From Salinisphaera sp. UBA1666 (GTDB lineage: Bacteria > Pseudomonadota > Gammaproteobacteria > Nevskiales > Salinisphaeraceae), in the NCBI GenBank assembly GCA_002320455.1, contig DCKU01000126.1, positions 1 to 33,223 of the forward strand: a stretch of DNA of 33,223 bases, written 5' to 3'. The notes beneath the pieces are model-generated. The model did not search any database. It was given only the letters and a program-made list of their open reading frames with translations, and was not told the DNA's origin. Shown here in pieces: positions 9,601-15,875 of this stretch. Position 1 is the stretch's first letter. The number at the start of each line of letters is the position of its first letter. The translations under genes were made by a program, and so were the position numbers.

Positions 9601-9740
9601 GCATTACCGATAGCCACCCGCAGCGGCTCGGGCAGCTCGGGAATGGTCAGGGCAAAGGTGCGCGACACGCTGGGCAGGATTTCATCCTGAAACGCCAGCG
9701 CCCGGCGCGCCGAATGCGTCTGAAGCGAGGGGTGTGACAT
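6693..9740 (-). CDS. hpnF: squalene synthase / squalene-hopene cyclase fusion
   Basis: One continuous frame of 1015 residues carries two complete enzymes. Residues 1-345 are a trans-isoprenyl diphosphate synthase of the squalene/phytoene type: SRTFALTIPELP (26-37), first Asp motif DTIED (55-59) and second motif NILKDIWTD (206-214) followed by WLPRDVF. Residues 350-383 are an Ala/Pro/Asp/Ser-rich linker. Residues 384-1015 (about 630 residues, the normal cyclase length) are squalene-hopene cyclase, with the protonating DLDD motif at 750-753 and QW-type repeats near 439-451, 845-860, 893-907 and 951-965. The protein could turn farnesyl diphosphate into squalene and then hopene. It is the promoter-proximal operon gene and is divergent from ispA. 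The ATG at 9740 is the first good start; the ribosome site is weak (GGGAAG), and TATACA on the minus strand (9761-9766) is a possible -10. The two genes are normally separate. Whether the N-terminal half does the full synthase reaction is inference. Confidence 0.93.
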   Translation of the reverse strand: MSHPSLQTHSARRALAFQDEILPSVSRTFALTIPELPEPLRVAIGNAYLLCRIADTIEDDADMARADKAAWHAEFITVVETGQGAGEFGARLAPLLCSETLADERRLVENTDEVMTVTHGLGATRQAAVARCVRIMCDGMPEYEGAATVDGLPTLVHLDRYCYFVAGVVGEMLTTLFTDYEPAMGEHNAELNRLAVSFGQGLQMTNILKDIWTDRARGVCWLPRDVFARHGFNLSALGPEGSRDPAFAAGLSELIGLAHGHLRNALEYTLTIPGHQKGMRRFCLWAIGLALLTLRKIQNNPGFTDSREVKVSRRSVQATVLTTNLAVADDDRLRHLFHMTAADLPALTPKIADVPGAPIADQSGDDLASLPSPVDAKAGAPAGLEAAIEAAVGRLNADQKPDGHWCYECEADCTIPAEYILMMHFVGDIDQALQARIARFIRTKQAAHGGWPLYYGGDLDQSCSVKCYYALKLAGDDVDAAHMVHAREAIRARGGAGNVNVFTLIALAQFGQVPWRAVPFIPVEVMLMPEASPFHLSKVSYWSRTVMVPLFILTSLRVMAKNPAGVNVRELFTVPPEQQRDFVPVDSPLQHFFKGLDSVGRRFEPLIPQFIRKKAIKKAEAWIIERLNGTDGIGAIFPAMVNVYEALGELGYPADHPYRADTRRAIDDLVFDHGDAANVQPCMSPVWDTCLGGLALQEAAATGDTPAVRAGLDWLAARQVCDGPGDWRDHHPGLAGGGWPFQYANDHYPDLDDTAVVAWAMYNTGDHATYGRAITRAIDWLIGMQSKNGGIAAFDSDNNHEYLNAIPFADHGALLDPPTADVTARVLTLAGRLRRPEDKPFIQRALAYLKREQEADGSWFGRWGTNYIYGTWSVLMAAEALGEDMRQDWLQRAVAYIKGMQRADGSWGEDNGTYWNPPRGRADISTSFQTAWAMLALMAAGERGTPALARGAAWLIAAQGADGAWHDPEHTAPGFPRVFYLKYHGYTYYFPMWALARYRNSQAGVASPVSEPLEY

Positions 9741-9810
9741 GAACGAGCGACTTCCCAGTTTGTATAGCCAGCGCGGCTTGGCCGGCGGTCGGAGCGTCGA
9801 TGCGTCTTGC

Positions 9811-9840
9811 TTGACGCGGTTTGCGATCGACGGCTAGCTT
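9811..9840 (+). promoter_or_regulatory. candidate sigma70 promoter for ispA
   Basis: TTGACG at 9811-9816 is followed 18 bases later by TAGCTT at 9835-9840, about 60 bases before the ispA start. The -35 box is good and the -10 box poor. The 159-base divergent spacer between the hopanoid operon and ispA holds no other gene. Confidence 0.4.
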
Positions 9841-9899
9841 GCCCGCCACCGATCTTGCCGACGGCTTGTTCCAGTCGGCCGACAACCTTTGAGCCGCCG

Positions 9900-10790
9900 A
9901 TGGAACCCAATCAAGCGACGCATTATAGCCAACGCATCGAACACGTGCTTGAAGCCTGCCTGCCCACCGACGACCGGGCACCGGCACGCCTGCACGAGGC
10001 GATGCGCTATGCGGCTCTGTCGCCGGGCAAGCGGGTTCGCCCGCGGCTTGTGTATGCCACGGCCACCGCTCTGGGCGTGCCGTTATCGCGGGTCGACGGC
10101 GCGGCCGCAGCCATCGAGCTGATCCATGCCTACTCGCTGGTCCACGACGACCTGCCGGCCATGGACGACGACGACCTGCGGCGCGGCCGGCCCACCACGC
10201 ATGTGGCTTTCGACGACGCCACGGCCATTCTGGCCGGCGACGCTCTGCAGTCGCTGGCGTTTGAGATCGTGGCCACCCACGCCGGTCTGGACGATCGCCC
10301 GGCCGCGCGCGTGGCGGTGATCCAGCGGCTAGCGCGCTGTGTGGGCTCGCGCGGCATGGTGGGCGGCCAGGCGCTGGATATGGCCAGCGAAGCGCGCGAC
10401 GACGTCACGCTCGAAGATCTGGAGACCATCCATACGCTTAAGACCGGCGCCCTGCTCGTGGCCTGCGTGATGATGGCCGCCGCTGCCGCGGATGACCTCT
10501 CTCCCGACGTCGCCGAGTGCCTGGAGATCTTCGCCCAGCGCATCGGCCTTGCCTTTCAGGTGCGCGACGACGTGCTAGACGTCGAGGCCACCACCGAAGC
10601 GCTCGGCAAGCAACAAGGCGCCGACGCGGCCCATGACAAGGCCACCTATCCGGCGCTCATGGGGCTCGACGAGGCCAAGGCGCTGGCCGAGCGCCTGTAT
10701 ACAGAGGCCACGGCCGCTCTGGATATCCTGGGCGAGCCGGCCGACGATCTCCGGGCGCTGGCCGCAGAGATCGTCAAGCGCGATCACTGA
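9900..10790 (+). CDS. ispA: farnesyl diphosphate synthase IspA
   Basis: The 296-residue product matches bacterial (2E,6E)-farnesyl diphosphate synthases in length. It joins dimethylallyl diphosphate and two isopentenyl diphosphates to make FPP. The first Asp-rich motif (from D83, HDDLPAMDDDDLRRG) and the second DDVLD (223-227) bind the Mg-diphosphates, and SPGKRVRPRL (41-50) binds isopentenyl diphosphate. KTGALL (181-186) is also conserved. I chose the ATG at 9900 because the protein then begins like other IspA proteins; an upstream in-frame ATG at 9807 would add 31 non-conserved residues and would lie upstream of the candidate promoter. It faces away from the squalene synthase-cyclase fusion, so precursor supply and use are adjacent. 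I see no dxs or xseB partner next to it, unlike in E. coli. Confidence 0.93.
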   Translation: MEPNQATHYSQRIEHVLEACLPTDDRAPARLHEAMRYAALSPGKRVRPRLVYATATALGVPLSRVDGAAAAIELIHAYSLVHDDLPAMDDDDLRRGRPTTHVAFDDATAILAGDALQSLAFEIVATHAGLDDRPAARVAVIQRLARCVGSRGMVGGQALDMASEARDDVTLEDLETIHTLKTGALLVACVMMAAAAADDLSPDVAECLEIFAQRIGLAFQVRDDVLDVEATTEALGKQQGADAAHDKATYPALMGLDEAKALAERLYTEATAALDILGEPADDLRALAAEIVKRDH

Positions 10791-10806
10791 TCGGCCGGCC
10801 AGCGGC

Positions 10807-12162
10807 TCACTCGGCCGCGGGCTCGGCCAGCGTGAAACCATAGGCAAAGCGCGCCTGACCCTGCGCCGGCACCTGGATCTCCCACATCGGCGCGCCGTCG
10901 TCGCGCCCGGCCGGCTTGGGTGATTCGTCGCTCAAGCGCGCGCCGTCCGGCAGCGTTTCTATGATGGTGACCCGGCGCGGTTTATCGGTGGCGTTATACA
11001 GCGTCATCGACACGCGGCGCGCGTTGGACGCTTTGCCGGTCGTGACCTCACGGCTGGCTGTGATGTCGAAGGCCTGGCCCAGCGTCAGCGTGAGCGGTGC
11101 GCCGGCCGGGGTATCGTCGAGGGTATCGGCGCCGAGCAGCTGCGCCTGGCCTTGGCTGTCGTAGACCTGCACCGCGCCGGCCGGTAGTGGCTGATCGCCC
11201 ACGTCGGCCACGTGAAGTATCCGCTGGGCGTGCTCGCGGCCCGACCCGCTGTCGGCCATCGCGTAGTGCGAAAAACGCGTCTCACGCGTGGCCTTGACGC
11301 TGACGGGCGGCATCAGTGCGACACCGCGAGTGGCCCCAGCCGGCACGTTCAGACCATCGGCCAGGGGATAACGATACAACCCACCCACGGCCTCGGCCGG
11401 GCCGACCGGCGCTGCCGCCCTCGTTTGGGCTTTGGCCGCCATCATCATGGGCTGGGGCGCGGCCTCGCCCACACGCTGGGCCTGGCCGGCCACCAGCCAC
11501 GCGCTGTCAGCATTCAACGCCTGATCCGTTGTGTTGTCGATGACGGCCGTAGCCGCAAGCCGCAGCTTCTGTGCCTTTGCGTCATAGACGCCCGAATACC
11601 GGGCCTGCCAGGCCGGGGCAGCGCGCTGATACCAAAGCGAGACCGCCTGCCGGCCTGCCTTGTCGGCGGCCAGCTGTAATGACAGCGCATCGTCGTTGGC
11701 ATCCTCGCTCGCCGCAGCAGCCGGCCAGCCGATGACCGCCGGCCCGTCCAAGGCAATACGCAGCACCCGGTCATCCACGCGTACGCGGGCCGCGTTGCCG
11801 TCCACGGCCAAAAGCCGGCCCTCACGCGGCGTTGCACCGGGCGCGTCGGCAATGGTCACACTCTGGCCGATACGACTGTCCAGCCCGGCGCCGGCGCCCG
11901 GGCCTTGGTCATAACCCAGCAGGCGCACGCCCTGGCCTAAGAGCGCCAGGCTGCCCGGCTGCGGCCTTGCGGCAAGCGGCCACGCCAGGCGCTGCGTGCC
12001 GGCCTTAAGCGTTTCATTGCGGGTTTGCTGCACGACGGCCATGCCGTCGGCATAGAGCGTCATAGCGGTTTGGCTATCGCTGTCCTTGTCTGCGGCCAGC
12101 CCGGCCAAAGGGGTCGCAGCCAGCGCCAACAGAGCAATCGAGGCCGTTCTAGACAGGGTCAT
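10807..12162 (-). CDS. secreted DUF4139 (MuiA-like) protein
   Basis: The 451-residue product starts with a Sec signal peptide (about 1-23, SIALLALAATPLAGLAA). It continues as a beta-rich protein with a C-terminal DUF4139-type domain, the family that includes mucoidy inhibitor MuiA-like proteins. Features supporting this are an early 'LYADGMAVVQQTR' segment, 'LWYQRAAPAWQARYSGVYD' in the middle and 'LYNATDKPRRVTIIETLPDGA' near the end. Molecular function is unknown; the protein is probably periplasmic or surface-associated. The ATG at 12162 overlaps the ampG stop (ATGA) and has a GGAG site seven bases upstream. It is the last gene of the xthA-ampG unit and converges on ispA with a 16-base gap. 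Confidence 0.75.
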   Translation of the reverse strand: MTLSRTASIALLALAATPLAGLAADKDSDSQTAMTLYADGMAVVQQTRNETLKAGTQRLAWPLAARPQPGSLALLGQGVRLLGYDQGPGAGAGLDSRIGQSVTIADAPGATPREGRLLAVDGNAARVRVDDRVLRIALDGPAVIGWPAAAASEDANDDALSLQLAADKAGRQAVSLWYQRAAPAWQARYSGVYDAKAQKLRLAATAVIDNTTDQALNADSAWLVAGQAQRVGEAAPQPMMMAAKAQTRAAAPVGPAEAVGGLYRYPLADGLNVPAGATRGVALMPPVSVKATRETRFSHYAMADSGSGREHAQRILHVADVGDQPLPAGAVQVYDSQGQAQLLGADTLDDTPAGAPLTLTLGQAFDITASREVTTGKASNARRVSMTLYNATDKPRRVTIIETLPDGARLSDESPKPAGRDDGAPMWEIQVPAQGQARFAYGFTLAEPAAE

Positions 12163-13559
12163 CGCGCATCTCCGGGTCGGGGTCCGATTATGAGTAAAAC
12201 GCCAAGCAGCACGATCACCGGCAGGCCGATGAGCGCGGTATCGAAAAAGAACCAACCGTAACCAAAGCGCTCAACCACCCAGCCGGAGAACCCGCCGACA
12301 AACTTGCCCGGCAGGGTCATCAATGACGAGAACAGCGCGTATTGGGTAGCCGTATAAGCCACGTTGGTCAGGCTGGACAGATAAGCAATGAAGGCTGTCA
12401 TGGCCATGCCGTTGGCCAGATTCTCGACCGAGATCACCGCCGCCAGAGCCGTAACGCCGGGCTCGGTCTGCCAGGACAGCCACACGAACATCAGGTTCGA
12501 GGCCGGCGAGAGGACCGCCCCCACGAGCGCGGCCCGCAGCACGCCGATTCGGGCGACCAGCACGCCGCCGAGTGCCGCCCCGGTCAGCACCATCACCAGC
12601 CCGAAGATCTTGGTCACGCTGGCGATTTCTTCCGGGCTATAGCCGATATCCAGGTAAAACGGATTCGACATGACCGCCAGCGTGATCTCGCAGGCGCGAT
12701 ACAGGCCCACCACCGCCAGTATCACCAGCGCCACACGCCCGTAACGCGCCAGAAAATCCCAAAACGGGCAGACCACGGCGCCGATCACCCAGCGAGCGGC
12801 GGTCTGGAACCAGGCGGGCTGGTGGGAGCGGCGCGCCAGCCAGTCCACCGCCCACTGCTCGCGCAGCTCCACCTCGGCCCCGGTTTCGACGTCCGGCTCG
12901 CCCAGCAAGAGCACTGTGATCATGCCGATGACCACCAGACCCGCCATCACGACATAAGCCGTGGGCCAGGACGAGGCCGCGGCGATATAGAACGAGCCCG
13001 CTCCGGCGACCAACATGGCGATGCGATAGCCGGCCAGATAGGTGGCTGCCATCGCCCCCTGCAGATCCGATGCCACGGCCTCGATCCGCCAGGCATCGAT
13101 CGAGATATCCTGAATCGACGAAGCAAAGGCCACCAGCAGGCCGAACCAGGCCATGCTCGAGAGTGCGGTGGTGGGATCAGTCCCGGCCATGGCCAGCAGC
13201 CCAGCCATGAGCCCGGCCTGGGCCAGCAGCATCCAGGCCCGGCGCTTGCCCAGCCATGCCCCAAGACCCGGCAGGCGAATCCGGTCGATAAACGGCGCCA
13301 GCACGAACTTGAACGAATACGTCAGGCCCAGCCACGAGAACAATCCGATGGTGGTCTTGGACACGCCCGCCGTGGCCAGCCACGCCGACAGGGTCGAAAA
13401 GACCAGCAGAAACGGCAGGCCCGAGGAAAAGCCCAAGAAACCCATGCCCACCACCCGCGGGCGGGTATAGGTCACAAGGGCGGCGCGCCAGTCGCGTTTC
13501 TTGCGCGTGGCCGGCGCCCCGGCACGCCCGGCCACGCGATACTCAGAATCCAACGTCAT
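12159..13559 (-). CDS. ampG: AmpG-family muropeptide MFS transporter
   Basis: The 466-residue product is a polytopic major facilitator protein with about 12 to 14 membrane segments. The opening MGFLGFSSGLPFLLVFSTLSAWL and the following GLTYSFKFVLAPFIDR and GKRRAWML segments are the AmpG hallmark region. AmpG imports N-acetylglucosamine-anhydro-muropeptides from the periplasm for cell-wall recycling and so affects beta-lactamase induction where ampR/ampC exist; neither is in this window. The start overlaps the end of xthA by 17 bases, and its stop overlaps the DUF4139 gene start. The cytoplasmic loop around LLGEPDVETGAEVELREQ is charged, as usual between the two halves. Confidence 0.9.
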   Translation of the reverse strand: MTLDSEYRVAGRAGAPATRKKRDWRAALVTYTRPRVVGMGFLGFSSGLPFLLVFSTLSAWLATAGVSKTTIGLFSWLGLTYSFKFVLAPFIDRIRLPGLGAWLGKRRAWMLLAQAGLMAGLLAMAGTDPTTALSSMAWFGLLVAFASSIQDISIDAWRIEAVASDLQGAMAATYLAGYRIAMLVAGAGSFYIAAASSWPTAYVVMAGLVVIGMITVLLLGEPDVETGAEVELREQWAVDWLARRSHQPAWFQTAARWVIGAVVCPFWDFLARYGRVALVILAVVGLYRACEITLAVMSNPFYLDIGYSPEEIASVTKIFGLVMVLTGAALGGVLVARIGVLRAALVGAVLSPASNLMFVWLSWQTEPGVTALAAVISVENLANGMAMTAFIAYLSSLTNVAYTATQYALFSSLMTLPGKFVGGFSGWVVERFGYGWFFFDTALIGLPVIVLLGVLLIIGPRPGDAR

Positions 13560-14334
13560 AGTCGATGGTCAACGGTGCATGATCCGACAGCCGTGATTCC
13601 CGATAGACATATTCGGCCGTGGCCGCGCTGGCCAGCCCCGGGGTGGCCACGTGGTAATCGATACGCCAGCCCACGTTGTTGTCCCAGGCTGCCCCGCGCT
13701 GCGACCACCAGGTGAACTGATCTTCGTGGGGATTGACCCGGCGAAAGACATCGACCATGCCCACCTCGCCGAATACGGCATCCATCCACTCGCGCTCGTG
13801 CGGTAGAAAGCCCGAATTCTTCTTGTTGTTCTTCCAGTTCTTCAGATCAATTTCCTTGTGCGCGATGTTCCAATCGCCGCACACCAAAGTCTCGCCCGGC
13901 GACGCGGCTTTTTCCCGCAGCACGTCCAGAAAATAGACCAGATAGCGTTCCTTGGAATCCTGGCGATGATCGCCGGAGGAGCCCGACGGCGCGTAAAGGC
14001 TGGCGATACGAAGTGGGCCGTTCTCGGTCTCGAACACGGCCTCGATATAACGGCCCTCGGCATCGAACTCTTCGTGGCCCATGCCGCGGATGAGCGCATC
14101 CGGCTCGCGCTTGGTGTAAATCGCCACGCCGGAATAGCCCTTGCGCGAGGTCGCCTCTTCGTAAAAACAGTGATAGCCGGCCGGCCAGAACGCCTCGATA
14201 CCGTCCAGCTGATGCTGCTGGGCTTTCAGCTCCTGGATACAGACCACGTCCGGATCCTGGGCGGCCATCCACTCGAAAAAGCCCTTGCGCTGGGCCGCTC
14301 GGATGCCGTTGGCGTTGAAGGACATCACCCGCAT
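13543..14334 (-). CDS. xthA: exodeoxyribonuclease III
   Basis: The 263-residue product is an ExoIII-type AP endonuclease/3'-5' exonuclease that acts in base-excision repair. The catalytic set is visible: N7 in SFNANGIR, E35 in IQELKAQ, Y114 in SLYAPSG, D154 and N156 in GDWNIAH, D226 in WRIDY and D251-H252 in SDHAPL. Length and order fit the family exactly. It is the first gene of a minus-strand unit with ampG (17-base overlap) and the DUF4139 gene. It is divergent from pyrE across 104 bases. The choice of start is supported by the standard MRVMSFNANGIR opening. Confidence 0.95.
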   Translation of the reverse strand: MRVMSFNANGIRAAQRKGFFEWMAAQDPDVVCIQELKAQQHQLDGIEAFWPAGYHCFYEEATSRKGYSGVAIYTKREPDALIRGMGHEEFDAEGRYIEAVFETENGPLRIASLYAPSGSSGDHRQDSKERYLVYFLDVLREKAASPGETLVCGDWNIAHKEIDLKNWKNNKKNSGFLPHEREWMDAVFGEVGMVDVFRRVNPHEDQFTWWSQRGAAWDNNVGWRIDYHVATPGLASAATAEYVYRESRLSDHAPLTIDYDVGF

Positions 14335-14438
14335 GCAATCTGTTCCCGTTGGCTAAAAGACATGTCCGCCGATTCGTCACGTCGCGACAGGGCTCTTATC
14401 ATACGTACTTGCCTGTCTCTCCACGGAAACCCCTGCCG

Positions 14439-15092
14439 ATGTCCGAAGCCGCCCTCGATCCCGCCCAGGCGTTTCTCGCCCTGGCTGATGAATACAAAGC
14501 GCTCAAGTTCGGTGAGTTCACGCTCAAGTCAGGCCGCGTCAGCCCCTATTTCTTCAACATGGGCGAAATCGCTTCCGGCGCCGGCATGCAGCGGCTGGCT
14601 ACAAGTTATGCCGCAGCACTCACGGCCGCGGGAATCGATTACGACAGCCTGTTCGGCCCGGCCTACAAAGGCATTCCGCTGGTAGCCACCGTGGCCACGG
14701 CACTGGCCGCCCACGGCCACGACGTGCCGTTTACCTATAATCGCAAGGAAGCCAAGGACCACGGCGAAGGCGGCACGCTGGTGGGCGCGCCGCTGGGCAA
14801 GCGGGTGGTCATCGTCGATGACGTCATCACCGCGGGTACCGCCGTACGTGAGGCCATTGCCCTGATTCGGGCCGCCGGCAGCGAAGTCGCCGCCGTACTC
14901 ATCGCCCTGGATCGCCAGGAACGCGGCGCCGACGATCGGTCCCCGCTAGCCGCCCTGGCCGCCGACGAAGGCATCACCACCGTGGCCGTGGCGACGCTTG
15001 ATGATGTCGTGGCTTATGCCGAGCAGCGCGGCCTGGCCGCCGAGCGGCTGGACGCCATCAAGACTTACCGGAGTCGATACGGCGTAACTTGA
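14439..15092 (+). CDS. pyrE: orotate phosphoribosyltransferase
   Basis: The 217-residue enzyme makes orotidine monophosphate from orotate and PRPP in pyrimidine synthesis. The PRPP loop VIVDDVITAGTA lies at 124-135 and the flexible catalytic loop NRKEAKDHGEGG at 101-112 with its lysines. FTLKSGRVSPYFFNMG (27-42) is the usual orotate-side motif. I chose the ATG at 14439; the frame opens earlier but the added residues are not conserved. A possible -10 box TATCAT lies at 14397-14402 with no clear -35. The 3' end faces the YgjP-like gene and marks the switch from housekeeping genes to the defence island. Confidence 0.95.
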   Translation: MSEAALDPAQAFLALADEYKALKFGEFTLKSGRVSPYFFNMGEIASGAGMQRLATSYAAALTAAGIDYDSLFGPAYKGIPLVATVATALAAHGHDVPFTYNRKEAKDHGEGGTLVGAPLGKRVVIVDDVITAGTAVREAIALIRAAGSEVAAVLIALDRQERGADDRSPLAALAADEGITTVAVATLDDVVAYAEQRGLAAERLDAIKTYRSRYGVT

Positions 15093-15146
15093 GGTTAAGC
15101 TCAGTCGCCAAACTTGGCTCGGTAGCGTCAACGGCAGGTCGGATGA

Positions 15147-15875
15147 CTAGTAGAGCCAATCCGCATGCGCTAACGGCGCGCGATTCAATCTATCTCGCCG
15201 CAGCCGCCAATCCGGCAGAAACTGATCCATCAACGCCCGGAAGCGCGGCGTGTGGTGGCGCTCCAGCAAATGCACCATTTCGTGCACCACGATGTACTCC
15301 AGACAAATCGGCGGCTTGCGAATCAGCTCGAGGTTAAGCCAGATCCGGCCGGCGGCAATGCTGCAAGAGCCCCAGCGGGTCTTCATTTTCCGAACACGGG
15401 CTTCTTTGACGGACACATTCAGAACCGGCGCCCACATCTCGACCATGGGTGCGATCGCATCCTTCAGGGCGGCGCGATACCAACCTTCAAGTATGTCGCG
15501 GCGGCGTGCGACCGGTGTGTTCGGCGCAACGGTCAGTCTCATTTCCGACCGACCGCGGATATGTACGCCCGGCGGACCTTTTCCCTCGACCACGTTCAGC
15601 CGATACCGCTGCCCCTGAAAGAAGTGACTTTCCCCGGTCACCATCTGGCGCGGGGACTCTCGCGCCTGTTGGTCAAACGATTGCCGCTGTCGACGTATCC
15701 ACGACAGACGCGAGACGACGGCAAGCCGGATGGCATCGTCATCTAGGCGGGAGGGCGCCGCCACGCGAACCCGCCCGTCCGGCGGGTAGACGCCGACGTG
15801 CAGATTCTTGATAGGCTTGCGGCGCACCTCGACGGTAATCCCGCGAACAGTCAGCCGGCTGGTTTCAGTACTCAC
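15147..15875 (-). CDS. YgjP-like (DUF45/M48-related) metallopeptidase
   Basis: The 242-residue product has the zinc-metallopeptidase motif HEMVH (198-202) followed by ERHHTPRF, with KTRWGSCS (165-172) just upstream, which is the YgjP/DUF45 signature. It is probably a cytoplasmic zinc protease-like protein; substrates of this family are unknown. Its start overlaps the end of hsdR by 11 bases, so it is translationally coupled to the restriction subunit and is the last gene of the type I restriction-modification operon. From memory, YgjP-like genes often accompany type I systems, so a role in controlling or maturing the complex is plausible but unproven. It converges on pyrE with a 54-base gap that holds no good terminator. 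Confidence 0.88.
   Translation of the reverse strand: MSTETSRLTVRGITVEVRRKPIKNLHVGVYPPDGRVRVAAPSRLDDDAIRLAVVSRLSWIRRQRQSFDQQARESPRQMVTGESHFFQGQRYRLNVVEGKGPPGVHIRGRSEMRLTVAPNTPVARRRDILEGWYRAALKDAIAPMVEMWAPVLNVSVKEARVRKMKTRWGSCSIAAGRIWLNLELIRKPPICLEYIVVHEMVHLLERHHTPRFRALMDQFLPDWRLRRDRLNRAPLAHADWLY

Noticed and set aside
9807..9899. upstream in-frame start for ispA
   Set aside because: It would add 31 residues not seen at the start of IspA proteins and would lie upstream of the candidate promoter.
12342..13715. 457-codon plus-strand frame opposite ampG
   Set aside because: It is His/Gln/Arg-rich with no recognisable motif, typical of GC-rich antisense frames; ampG is clearly the real gene.
15107..15118. 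GCCA/TGGC hairpin between pyrE and the metallopeptidase gene
   Set aside because: The stem is only 4 bp and no T run follows, so it is not a credible terminator.
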